Assembly (NCBI GenBank): GCA_017613435.1
Contig: JAGADU010000108.1
Location: 1 to 52,151 of the forward strand
DNA: 52,151 bases
Direction of reading: 5' to 3'
From: Lachnospiraceae bacterium
GTDB lineage: Bacteria; Bacillota; Clostridia; Lachnospirales; Lachnospiraceae
Below the pieces are notes generated by a model. The model was not told the origin of the DNA. It made no database searches and saw only the letters and a list, made by a program, of their open reading frames with translations. Position numbers and translations under genes: made by a program. This document shows, in pieces, positions 31,826-39,997 of the stretch; the stretch's first letter is position 1; every line of letters begins with the position of its first letter.

Positions 31826-31941
31826 AATTAGAAAAATCAAAGTTAATCGTCATTTCGTGACGAAGGACTTAATCGGTCCGAATTCTTTTGGTATATTCAC
31901 ATTAACAATCCCAGATAAACAATAATTCATTAGGAGGCTTT
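31826..31941 (+). promoter_or_regulatory. rho mRNA leader with two small hairpins
   Basis: The leader holds CGTCA (31848-31852) paired with TGACG (31858-31862), then GGAC (31865-31868) paired with GTCC (31876-31879). TTAATCG occurs at 31843-31849 and again in the second loop, 31869-31875. Neither hairpin has a T tract. rho is autoregulated in other bacteria, so a regulatory leader is plausible but not shown. Confidence 0.35.
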
Positions 31942-33342
31942 ATGCGAGAAAAGTATGAGACTTTAAAAATTACCGATTTGAGAGAAATCGTTAAAGGGAT
32001 GAAAATAAAAGGTTATTCTACCATGAGCAAGGATGAACTCATTAATATTCTTGTGGAAAAAGAAATGGAAATGGGCGCAAAGGGCGAACAGGCCGTAACA
32101 CCCGTTGCGGCAGACATTCCCGCCGAAGTTTTAAACGAAGTTGAAAATGCCGATTCCAAAAATATGGCAGTCATGGGCAGTGCCGGTTTTGAACAGGAAT
32201 ACGATCCCAAACTCGACAGTCACAATGTAGTAAGCGGAATCGTCGAAGTAATGCCCGACGGCTTCGGATTCATAAGAAGCAACAACTATCTCTCGGGAGA
32301 TAACGATGTTTATATTTCGCCCGGACAGATCAGAAAATTCGGTTTAAGAACCGGAGATATAGTAACGGGAAATACCAAAATCAAAGGCGAGAAAGAAAAA
32401 TTTTCCGCACTTTTGTTTATTTCCAAGATAAACGGTTTTACGCCCGAAGTTATATCCAAGAGACTCAAATTCGAGGAAATGACACCCATTTTCCCCAATG
32501 AAAAAATCAAACTTGATATTCCGGGCTGCCCCGTTTCGATGAGAATAGTCGATTTGGTTTCTCCGGTCGGAAAGGGTCAAAGAGGCATGATCGTATCCCA
32601 GCCCAAAGCCGGAAAGACAACCCTTCTTAAAGACATCGCCAAAAGCGTTTTGTACAATAACAAGGGAATGCATATGATCATTCTTCTTATTGACGAAAGA
32701 CCCGAGGAAGTTACCGATATTAAGGAAGCGATAAAGGGAGAAAACGTTGAAGTTATTTATTCCACATTCGACGAAACGCCCGAACATCACAAAAAAGTAG
32801 CCGAGATGGTTATCGAGAGAGCGAGAAGACTTGTGGAATCCAGACAGGACGTAATCATACTTCTTGATTCGATCACAAGACTTACAAGAGCTTACAACCA
32901 GGTCATTCCCCCTTCGGGAAGAACCCTCTCGGGCGGTCTCGATCCCGCGGCACTTCATATGCCGAAGAAATTCTTCGGTGCCGCAAGAAACATGAGAGAA
33001 GGCGGAAGCCTTACGATTCTTGCGACAGCGCTTGTGGATACCGGCTCCAAAATGGACGATGTCGTATACGAGGAATTCAAGGGTACCGGCAACATGGAAC
33101 TCGTACTTGACAGAAAACTATCGGAAAAGAGAGTATTCCCCGCAATCGACATACCCAAATCGGGCACGAGAAACGAGCATCTTCTTTTGACGGAAGACGA
33201 ACTTGCGGCAATCAATACAATGAGAAGAGGATTCAACGGACTCAAGCCCGATGAAGCCGTTGACAAGGTAATAGATCTTTTCTCCAAAACCAAGAATAAC
33301 AACGAGTTTGTATCAATGATGAGCAAAACCAAATGGTTATAA
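31942..33342 (+). CDS. rho: Transcription termination factor Rho
   Basis: The 466-residue protein has the Rho N-terminal helical domain (LKITDLREIVKGMKIKGYSTMSKDELI), the cold-shock-like RNA-binding domain (about 95-165, EVMPDGFGFIRS with the RNA-contacting aromatics), and the RecA-type motor: Walker A SQPKAGKTT (219-227), ILLIDERPEEVTD, DSITRLTRAYN and GRTLSGGLDPAAL. The hexamer translocates along RNA and releases RNA polymerase. Between the first two domains lies a short variable insert (about 45-90) rich in Ala, Glu and Val. TAGGAGG sits upstream of the ATG. Confidence 0.98.
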   Translation: MREKYETLKITDLREIVKGMKIKGYSTMSKDELINILVEKEMEMGAKGEQAVTPVAADIPAEVLNEVENADSKNMAVMGSAGFEQEYDPKLDSHNVVSGIVEVMPDGFGFIRSNNYLSGDNDVYISPGQIRKFGLRTGDIVTGNTKIKGEKEKFSALLFISKINGFTPEVISKRLKFEEMTPIFPNEKIKLDIPGCPVSMRIVDLVSPVGKGQRGMIVSQPKAGKTTLLKDIAKSVLYNNKGMHMIILLIDERPEEVTDIKEAIKGENVEVIYSTFDETPEHHKKVAEMVIERARRLVESRQDVIILLDSITRLTRAYNQVIPPSGRTLSGGLDPAALHMPKKFFGAARNMREGGSLTILATALVDTGSKMDDVVYEEFKGTGNMELVLDRKLSEKRVFPAIDIPKSGTRNEHLLLTEDELAAINTMRRGFNGLKPDEAVDKVIDLFSKTKNNNEFVSMMSKTKWL

Positions 33343-33349
33343 AAAAGAC

Positions 33350-33378
33350 TTGCATTGAAAAATACCTCGTGATATAAT
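33350..33378 (+). promoter_or_regulatory. Promoter for rpmE
   Basis: TTGCAT (33350-33355) and a perfect TATAAT (33373-33378) are 17 bp apart, beginning 8 bases after the rho stop codon. Confidence 0.8.
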
Positions 33379-33430
33379 AATCAAGCATTTTGTGAAATTT
33401 AAGGAATTCAATATAGAGAGGTGAGTTGAA

Positions 33431-33637
33431 ATGAGAGAAGGAATTCATCCTGAGTACTATCAGGCAACAGTGACCTGTAACTGCGGTAACACATTCGTAA
33501 CAGGTTCCACAAAGAAAGATATTCACGTAGAAGTTTGTTCGAAGTGCCACTCTTTCTACACAGGACAGCAGAAAGCTACACAGGCTCGTGGCCGTATCGA
33601 TAAGTTTAATAAGAAGTACGGTGTGGAAAGCAAATAA
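33431..33637 (+). CDS. rpmE: 50S ribosomal protein L31, zinc-binding form
   Basis: The 68-residue protein begins [20 protein letters not shown] and contains CNC and VCSKC, the four-cysteine zinc-binding set of the C+ type of L31 (RpmE rather than the zinc-free RpmE2/YtiA). GAGGTGA precedes the ATG. The codon choice is that of a highly expressed gene. A terminator follows at once. Confidence 0.97.
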   Translation: MREGIHPEYYQATVTCNCGNTFVTGSTKKDIHVEVCSKCHSFYTGQQKATQARGRIDKFNKKYGVESK

Positions 33638-33646
33638 TTGTGTTAA

Positions 33647-33685
33647 AAGGGTTGAGGTAATTGATTTATCTCAACCTTTATTTTT
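33647..33685 (+). terminator. Intrinsic terminator after rpmE
   Basis: AAGGGTTGAGGTAA (33647-33660) pairs with TTATCTCAACCTT (33666-33678) with G-U pairs, loop TTGAT, then TTATTTTTA. The next gene starts 40 bases later, so some read-through into it is likely. Confidence 0.75.
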
Positions 33686-33724
33686 ACGTTGTGTAATTAT
33701 GCTTTCGTGTTGCTTGGAGAAAAT

Positions 33725-36025
33725 ATGGGCAAGAAAAGAAAACGCAGAAGAAGGAAACAAAACAGCGGCCTGACCGAGCGTCCTTTGTTTGAAGGTGTCT
33801 TGACCAAGAACCAAAACAAATACGCCGTTGTACTTCGAAAAAGCGACGGAGAACTTCAGACTGTGGTAAAAAATGCCGAAGCGAACCCCGACAAACCAAT
33901 CAAAAAGATTCCGTTTGTCAGAGGTGTTTTTGCATTGTTTTCGGAAATAGTTCTTGTTCTCGAATCGCTTGAATATTCGAGCGAAATATACGGAAACGAC
34001 ACAACGGAAGAAAAAGTTTTAGATAAAATCTTAAGTAAACTTTTCGGAAAACATACCAACCGAATCGTAGCCGCTGTAACGGCGGTAGTGTCTTTTGTCT
34101 TTTGCTTGTTGTTTATCACGGCAATTCCCATTTTGCTTGCTCATTTTCTTGAAAGATACATTATCAACAAATCCGTTATTCATATCATTGAATTTGCGGC
34201 TTCCGTTTTTATTATGCTTCTTTATCTTTTTTCGTTCTTTTTGTTTAAGGACGTAAGAAGAATGATAAAATATCACGGCGCGGCACATATGTGCATAAAC
34301 TGTATCGAGAGGGGCAGAAAACTCACTTACAAAAACGTCTCTTCCTCATCGAGATTTTTATACAGAAGCCCCGGCGATTACATAATCTTTTGTGCGCTCA
34401 TATCCGTGATTTTGTTTGTGCTTGTAAGAATAGATTCAGTACCCTTAAGGATTCTTTTCAGAATTTTGTATCTTCCTCTGGCTACGGGTCTCTTTTACGA
34501 ATTCTATGTTTTGATATGCTTTTTGCCGGATTGTCTTTTAAGAAAGATCCTTTCTTTGCCTGCTTTTCCGGCACAGTTTTTTACGGCCGGCAAGCCTGAC
34601 GACGAAATGATTTCGACGGCAATGGCATCTCTTGATGCCGTATTTGACTGGAGAGAGTTTTTGGTAATCAATTTCCCCGACAAATATTCGTCTGCGGATT
34701 TCGGATTGGACAAAAAGAAGAATCCCGAAGCGGCAAAAGAAGAATTGAAGGGCAAAAAGGCTCTCGAAAACGAAATCGAGAAAGAATTCGCGCGTGTTGG
34801 CGAAGAACTGACAAGGGGAGAATATCCCGAGGGCAAGACCGACAAATCCTATAAGTATTTCTCGGAGAGCGAATCCGAAGACACATACGAATATTATTCG
34901 AACGAAGAAGATGTCGCATACAGAGAAAACGAAGAATATTACGAAGAAGAAAACAATCGCGTTTACGTTGAACGCCGTGCCGGTTACAACACGGAAGCCT
35001 ACGAGGCAGTTTATGTAAACCAGATTGACGAAGATTACGAAGAATACTATGTAGACGGTGACGAATACGAGTATTACGGACAGGAAGAAGAATATTACGA
35101 AGGCGACGAAGCAACGGCCGATGAATATTATGAAGGCGACGGCGAAGAATATTACGAAGATACAAATGTTCAAAGCGCCGACGATGGATCTGCAAAAGAA
35201 GAGCAAGACGAAGAGGCCGCAGAACCTTCAAAAGAAGGCGATACGGGCGAATCAGAAGACATTAAGACAGATGATTCCAAAGCCGGAAACAGCTTAAAAT
35301 CCAAAGATAAAGCCAAGAAAAAATCCAGGAAAGGCAAAAAGAATATTGCCAAAGCGGATGACATGGAGGGGTATGAGGCTGAATATCATACCGATAACGA
35401 CGGTATTTACGACGAGGACAGTTATGTCAACCGCATGGAACCCGAAGATGTCAGAGACGAATATTATGTAAACCCGGAAACCGAAGATGAGGATAATTCG
35501 AAAGAAGAGAATTCCCGAATTAAAGAGGTGGATGAATTGAGCAAGACACAGCCCGTTGGTATTGATTTTATGGATGATTACGGATTCGATCCCGAAGACG
35601 AGGAAGTTGATGTCCACACCATGTCGTTTAAGCCCGTTGATGAATCCGATATCGCCAAATACGAGGAAGAATCCGGATTTGTCAAAGAAAGCGGATACGA
35701 GGATGAAGACGATTCCGATTACGAAGAAGGAAATGTTCCTTTGTTCAGCAAGGAAATCGAAAGCATTCCGATGCCCGAGAGTCTTGACAATATTGTTGAG
35801 GTAATGCCTCAGGGCGGAGTGAAAGCCAGAGTATTCATCAATCCCGAAGAAGCCGAAAACAATGATTTTGCATCGGACTTCGAGGAAGAAGACATAGATT
35901 TCGACAATATTATCGATGAACACGGACATCTGACTTTAAGGGATACGGATGCGTTCAACCGTATGCTTGACGAAGAATACGATGAGATTTTCAAGAGACT
36001 CGGTCTTGATCAAGAAGATATATGA
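33725..36025 (+). CDS. DUF1385 membrane protein with long acidic, tyrosine-rich tail
   Basis: The 766-residue protein starts with a highly basic patch (MGKKRKRRRRKQN). Residues about 20-345 match the DUF1385 family found beside prmC and prfA in clostridia: an N-terminal beta segment (FEGVLTKNQNKYAVVLRKSDGE), transmembrane helices (about 115-185 and 240-290), and KYHGAAHMCINCIERG with HGAEH-like histidine/cysteine residues. Residues 345-766 are an additional, low-complexity tail dominated by Glu, Asp and Tyr (for example EYYEEENNRVYVE), broken by a lysine-rich block near 525-545. Normal DUF1385 proteins stop near 320 residues. The tail is one open frame with no frameshift. prmC begins within its stop codon. 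TTGGAGA precedes the ATG at 33725. Function unknown. Confidence 0.85.
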   Translation: MGKKRKRRRRKQNSGLTERPLFEGVLTKNQNKYAVVLRKSDGELQTVVKNAEANPDKPIKKIPFVRGVFALFSEIVLVLESLEYSSEIYGNDTTEEKVLDKILSKLFGKHTNRIVAAVTAVVSFVFCLLFITAIPILLAHFLERYIINKSVIHIIEFAASVFIMLLYLFSFFLFKDVRRMIKYHGAAHMCINCIERGRKLTYKNVSSSSRFLYRSPGDYIIFCALISVILFVLVRIDSVPLRILFRILYLPLATGLFYEFYVLICFLPDCLLRKILSLPAFPAQFFTAGKPDDEMISTAMASLDAVFDWREFLVINFPDKYSSADFGLDKKKNPEAAKEELKGKKALENEIEKEFARVGEELTRGEYPEGKTDKSYKYFSESESEDTYEYYSNEEDVAYRENEEYYEEENNRVYVERRAGYNTEAYEAVYVNQIDEDYEEYYVDGDEYEYYGQEEEYYEGDEATADEYYEGDGEEYYEDTNVQSADDGSAKEEQDEEAAEPSKEGDTGESEDIKTDDSKAGNSLKSKDKAKKKSRKGKKNIAKADDMEGYEAEYHTDNDGIYDEDSYVNRMEPEDVRDEYYVNPETEDEDNSKEENSRIKEVDELSKTQPVGIDFMDDYGFDPEDEEVDVHTMSFKPVDESDIAKYEEESGFVKESGYEDEDDSDYEEGNVPLFSKEIESIPMPESLDNIVEVMPQGGVKARVFINPEEAENNDFASDFEEEDIDFDNIIDEHGHLTLRDTDAFNRMLDEEYDEIFKRLGLDQEDI

Positions 36026-36849
36026 TGACGTATAAAGAGGCTTATGACAAAGGTCGAAAGAGCATAATTTCCGACGAAGCGGATTCGGAAGCGGCGCTTC
36101 TTCTCGAATACGTATGCAATACGGGAAGAGAAGACCTTTTTGCGCATCCCGAAAGAGAACTTGACGAAAACGAGGAAAGAGAATTCTTCGGTCTTGTCGA
36201 GAGAAGGAATTCGGGCGAACCGGTTCAGTATATTACAGGCAGGGCATATTTTTACGGACTTGAGTTTTTTGTTGACAAATCCGTGCTTGTTCCGAGATTC
36301 GATACGGAAGTGCTTGTGTACGAAACAATAAAGAGAGCAAAAAAGAATGCGTCTCTTTTGGATCTTTGCACCGGAAGCGGATGCATTGCGCTTGCGATTA
36401 AAAACGAGAGAGCGGACATAAACGTTACGGCAAGCGACATAAGCTTTGCGGCTCTTGATACGGCCGAAAAGAACATGAAAAAGCTATCGCTTGACGTTTC
36501 TTTTGTCAAAAGCGATCTGTTTGAAAATATAGAGGGGAAATTTGATATTATAGTATCAAATCCGCCGTATATTCCGACAAAGGTAATAGAAGATCTTGAC
36601 GAAAAGGTCAGAGATTTCGAACCTTTCGGCGCTCTTGACGGAGGGGACGACGGGCTCGGCTTTTACAGAAGAATAATAAAAGAAGCCGCGGATTATCTCG
36701 CGGACAAAGCCTGCCTTGTAATGGAAATCGGATACGATCAGGCAGAGGCCGTATCGGGAATATTAAGGGATAACGGCTACGAAAAAATAGAGACGATTAA
36801 GGATTTAAACGGTCTTGACCGTGTGGTTTCGGCCGTATTCGGAGGATAA
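36022..36849 (+). CDS. prmC: Release factor glutamine methyltransferase
   Basis: The 275-residue enzyme methylates the glutamine of the GGQ motif of RF1 and RF2. The N-terminal helical domain binds the release factor; the SAM fold shows [12 protein letters not shown] (113-124) and the catalytic SNPPYIP (179-185). It overlaps the DUF1385 gene by 4 bases (ATGA) and precedes prfA by 2 bases, so substrate and modifier are made together. Either of two adjacent ATG codons could be used. Confidence 0.95.
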   Translation: MMTYKEAYDKGRKSIISDEADSEAALLLEYVCNTGREDLFAHPERELDENEEREFFGLVERRNSGEPVQYITGRAYFYGLEFFVDKSVLVPRFDTEVLVYETIKRAKKNASLLDLCTGSGCIALAIKNERADINVTASDISFAALDTAEKNMKKLSLDVSFVKSDLFENIEGKFDIIVSNPPYIPTKVIEDLDEKVRDFEPFGALDGGDDGLGFYRRIIKEAADYLADKACLVMEIGYDQAEAVSGILRDNGYEKIETIKDLNGLDRVVSAVFGG

Positions 36850-36851
36850 AA

Positions 36852-37931
36852 ATGTTTGACAAACTTGAGGATTTATTAATCAGGTTCGAGGAACTCATGG
36901 GCGAACTTCAGTCTCCCGGAGTTACCGACAATCAGGTAAGATTCAGGGCTTTGATGAAGGAGCAGAGCGATCTGACTCCCATCGTCGAAGCTTACAAAGA
37001 TTATAAAAAAGCCAACGAAACAATCAAAGATTCGCTTGAGATGCTCGATGCCGAAAATGACGAAGAAATGCGTGAAATGCTTAAGGAAGAACTTAACGAG
37101 GCAAGAAAGAACGTCGAAGAACTCGAGCAGAAATTAAAGATTCTTCTTTTGCCCAAGGACCCTAACGACGACAAGAACGTTATCGTTGAAATCAGAGCGG
37201 GTGCCGGCGGAGACGAAGCTGCTCTTTTTGCTGCCGAAATGTACAGACTCTATGTCCATTACGCAGAGAGCCAGGGATGGAGAGTCGAGACGGTTAACGT
37301 TGACGAAATCGGAATAGGCGGAATGAAGGAAGTTGAATTCATGATTACCGGAAACGGAGCCTATTCCAAATTGAAATACGAATCGGGAGTTCACAGAGTT
37401 CAGCGTGTACCCGAAACCGAATCCGGCGGAAGAATTCATACATCGACCGTAACCGTTGCGGTTATGCCGGAAGTGGAAGAAGTCGAGGTTGAAATCAACG
37501 AAGCGGATATCAGAATCGACGTTATGAGAGCGTCGGGCTGCGGCGGACAGTGTGTCAACACCACGGACTCTGCGGTAAGACTTACACACTATCCCACCGG
37601 TATAGTTATTTATTCACAGACCGAAAAATCCCAGATTCAGAACAAAGCCAAAGCTTTTGCTCTTCTTCGTGCGAAACTTTACGATTTGGAACAGCAGAAA
37701 GCCCATGATGCAGAAGCCGAATTAAGAAAGAGCCAGATCGGTACGGGAGACAGATCCGAAAAGATCAGAACCTACAATTTCCCTCAGGGAAGAGTAACCG
37801 ATCACAGAATCAATCTTACTTTATACAAGCTCGACAAAATAATGAACGGCGACATAAACGAGATAATCGAAGCTTGCATAGCGGCAGACCAGGCCGCAAA
37901 ACTCGTTAAACTCAACGAACAGGAAAACTGA
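36852..37931 (+). CDS. prfA: Peptide chain release factor 1
   Basis: The 359-residue protein reads UAA and UAG stop codons. The anticodon tripeptide is PET (187-189, in [12 protein letters not shown]), as usual in Firmicutes. The GGQ loop (231-233) lies in [19 protein letters not shown] and would be methylated by PrmC. The N-terminal helical domain and the C-terminal [21 protein letters not shown] are typical. The ribosome binding site is within the end of prmC (GGAGG). Confidence 0.97.
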   Translation: MFDKLEDLLIRFEELMGELQSPGVTDNQVRFRALMKEQSDLTPIVEAYKDYKKANETIKDSLEMLDAENDEEMREMLKEELNEARKNVEELEQKLKILLLPKDPNDDKNVIVEIRAGAGGDEAALFAAEMYRLYVHYAESQGWRVETVNVDEIGIGGMKEVEFMITGNGAYSKLKYESGVHRVQRVPETESGGRIHTSTVTVAVMPEVEEVEVEINEADIRIDVMRASGCGGQCVNTTDSAVRLTHYPTGIVIYSQTEKSQIQNKAKAFALLRAKLYDLEQQKAHDAEAELRKSQIGTGDRSEKIRTYNFPQGRVTDHRINLTLYKLDKIMNGDINEIIEACIAADQAAKLVKLNEQEN

Positions 37932-37956
37932 TTGATGTTTCTATGGGGGTGGAACA

Positions 37957-38898
37957 ATGATTAGCGAATCCATGGATTTAATGAACAGAATACCGGGAGC
38001 GTTTTTCGTATTCGACAGAAATACTTATAAATTCGTATTTGTGTCGGACGGATTACTGAATCTGTTCGGACTTTCCGAAAAAGCATTTTTGGAAAAGTAT
38101 TACAATTCCTTCGAAATGTTTATGTACAAGGAAGACAGGAAACGCGTCAGGGAACTGATTGAAGGTCAGTTTGATTTTGAGGATTACTGCGAAGCGAACT
38201 TCAGGGTTAAAAGTATCCTCGACGACGAAAAATACATGATTTTCCAGGGGCGTCTCGTAGTTGAAAACGACGGCAGCGAAAATGTATACGCGCTTCTTTT
38301 TGATGTAACGGAAATGGTTGTTTCGCAACAGGAAATCAACCGTATGAACAACGATCTGTATTACCAGAGCGCTCAGGATAGGGTTCACAGGGATCAGTTA
38401 AGCAAAAAAGCGCAGATGGACGGTCTTACCGGTCTTTTGAACAAGGCTGCGGTAACGGAGAGCATCGGAGATTATCTTCGCGAGAGCGAAAAGGATCAGG
38501 TGCATGCGCTTTTGATGATAGACTGCGACAATTTCAAATCCGTCAACGACGGTTTCGGACATGCGGTCGGAGACGAGGTCATCAAATATTTTGCTTCCGT
38601 TATGAAGAGAACTTTCAGAGACAGCGACATCAAGGGAAGATTCGGCGGCGACGAATTCATCGTCTTTATGAAAAACACCACGGCCGATGCGACGGGACTT
38701 CGTGCAAAACAGCTTAACGAAGCCATAAGAAAACCGTATATAAAAGACGGCAGGGAAATAAAGATTTCCTGCTCGATAGGAATATCATATTATCCGAAGG
38801 ACGGAAATACGTTCGAGACCCTCTTCAATGCGGCGGACGATGCTTTGTACAAAGCAAAATCCTTCGGCAAAGACAGATTCGTCGAATTTAAGAAATAA
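37957..38898 (+). CDS. PAS-GGDEF diguanylate cyclase with inhibitory site
   Basis: The 313-residue protein has one PAS domain (about 5-130) and a GGDEF domain (about 150-313). The motif is intact (GGDEF, 230-234) and an RxxD product-inhibition site, RDSD (221-224), lies exactly five residues before it, so c-di-GMP synthesis with feedback control is expected. The gene starts 25 bases after prfA, behind GGGGTGG, and has no promoter of its own that I can see. It is therefore probably the last gene of the DUF1385-prmC-prfA transcript. It ends 1 base before the convergent araC-type gene. Confidence 0.92.
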   Translation: MISESMDLMNRIPGAFFVFDRNTYKFVFVSDGLLNLFGLSEKAFLEKYYNSFEMFMYKEDRKRVRELIEGQFDFEDYCEANFRVKSILDDEKYMIFQGRLVVENDGSENVYALLFDVTEMVVSQQEINRMNNDLYYQSAQDRVHRDQLSKKAQMDGLTGLLNKAAVTESIGDYLRESEKDQVHALLMIDCDNFKSVNDGFGHAVGDEVIKYFASVMKRTFRDSDIKGRFGGDEFIVFMKNTTADATGLRAKQLNEAIRKPYIKDGREIKISCSIGISYYPKDGNTFETLFNAADDALYKAKSFGKDRFVEFKK

Positions 38899-38899
38899 A

Positions 38900-39865
38900 T
38901 TAAATATGCGAGAATGACATACCGAACGGGGAGAGTTTGTCTCTTCGTTCGGTTTTTGATTTCTTTCTGAATTCGGTGGGAGTACATCCCACGTATTCCT
39001 TGAAGAGTTTGTTGAAATAACTTGCGCTGTTGAAACCTACCGAGCCCGCAAGATAGGAAATGGATTCGTCGTTTCGCTGGCTTTTGATCATGATGTCGCA
39101 GGCCTGAAGAATTCTGTATCTTGTCAGATATTCGAAAGGCGTAAGGCTGATGGTACGTTTGAACAGTCTGCAACATTCGCTCTTTGAAATGTGAATGCTC
39201 GATGCGATATCGTCGAGTGAGATGTTTTCGGGATAATTGTCCTGAATAAAAGTGATAGCGTCCTTGATTCTTTCTTCATCCGCACTGATTTTATTAACGT
39301 TTACGACGCTTTTTCTCGAATATTCCTTGTGCGGAATGTCTTTTACGAGCAAGAACCAAAACTGATAAAGAACGGATTTTGTCAAAAGTTCGTATCCGTA
39401 TTCACGGTTTAAGTTGTAATCGATAATATCCTCAATGTATGAAAACAAAACCTTGCCGACCCTGTCGGAAGGGTTAATGAATTTTGCCTTGTCATGCATA
39501 TTCAAAAAAGGTTTGAAATAGGTCAGGCTCATGGCCGAAATGCTGTCCGAAAAAAGAATGCTCGGCGAAAAGATGATCGAAATAATCGAGCAGTCCTCGC
39601 CCTCGGACTCGATTGAGTGGAAAACGTTACTCTTGATGATTATGGCATTGCCGCAGGGAACCTTGATGATGTCTTCGCCGATGGTATAAATCGCATTGCC
39701 TTCGCGGACGATGTCGATTTCGATTTCTTCATGCCAGTGCCAGTGAATTTTGTTCAGGAAATATTCGTCGGGCTTGACAAAATAAACGGCTAAGGGATAG
39801 TCGCTGTTGACATGTTCGTAAATCTCTTTGTAATTGTTGACAACCGATTTGTTTTGATTTTCCAT
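38900..39865 (-). CDS. AraC-family regulator with N-terminal cupin domain
   Basis: The 321-residue protein has a cupin-like sensor domain (about 20-130, with HWHWHEEIEIDIVREG and PCGNAIIIKSNVFHSIE) and a C-terminal double helix-turn-helix (about 200-300): ISLDDIASSIHISKSECCRLF and then SISYLAGSVGFNSASYFNKLFKE followed by GCTPTEFR. Such proteins usually respond to sugars and activate carbohydrate genes. No sugar-use gene is adjacent; the two neighbours are both diguanylate cyclase genes. The C-terminal 20 residues extend past the DNA-binding domain and overlap the terminator of the opposite gene. Confidence 0.92.
   Translation of the reverse strand: MENQNKSVVNNYKEIYEHVNSDYPLAVYFVKPDEYFLNKIHWHWHEEIEIDIVREGNAIYTIGEDIIKVPCGNAIIIKSNVFHSIESEGEDCSIISIIFSPSILFSDSISAMSLTYFKPFLNMHDKAKFINPSDRVGKVLFSYIEDIIDYNLNREYGYELLTKSVLYQFWFLLVKDIPHKEYSRKSVVNVNKISADEERIKDAITFIQDNYPENISLDDIASSIHISKSECCRLFKRTISLTPFEYLTRYRILQACDIMIKSQRNDESISYLAGSVGFNSASYFNKLFKEYVGCTPTEFRKKSKTERRDKLSPFGMSFSHI
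38921..38957 (+). terminator. Terminator of the prfA-GGDEF operon, inside the convergent regulator gene
   Basis: The left arm 38921-38934 (starting ACCGAACG) and the right arm 38940-38953 (ending CGTTCGGT) form a 14-bp stem with two G-U pairs and a GTTTG loop, followed by TTTT. It works only for plus-strand transcripts, since no T tract follows on the minus strand. It overlaps codons of the last 20 residues of the AraC-type gene. Confidence 0.8.
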
Positions 39866-39897
39866 GCTTTCGTCTCAAACAATTATTCGTCTTCCCC

Positions 39898-39925
39898 TGT
39901 ATATATAATACCACATTACCGTCAA
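39898..39925 (-). promoter_or_regulatory. Possible promoter for the AraC-type gene
   Basis: On the minus strand TTGACG (39920-39925) and TATACA (39898-39903) are 16 bp apart. Several other A/T-rich hexamers are nearby, so the assignment is uncertain. Confidence 0.35.
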
Positions 39926-39997
39926 TATATACATATAAATTGATGACAAAAAAGTCCTTTTATAGTAAAATTTTATATATGGTTTTCAGAGGTTCTT

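Noticed and set aside
34925-35170. Repeated GAAGAATATTACGAAG words looking like a DNA repeat array
   Set aside because: Irregular spacing and in-frame codon repetition show it is protein low complexity, not a CRISPR or regulatory array.
34538-35206. Hydrophobic minus-strand frames opposite the acidic tail of the DUF1385 gene
   Set aside because: They are the complement of GAA/TAT/GAC-rich codons, which read as Phe, Ile and Val. No start signals.
37534-37560. Cysteines on both sides of the GGQ motif in RF1 (CGGQC)
   Set aside because: Looks odd against E. coli, but the GGQ and flanking [10 protein letters not shown] are intact, and as far as I recall this variant occurs in related clostridia.
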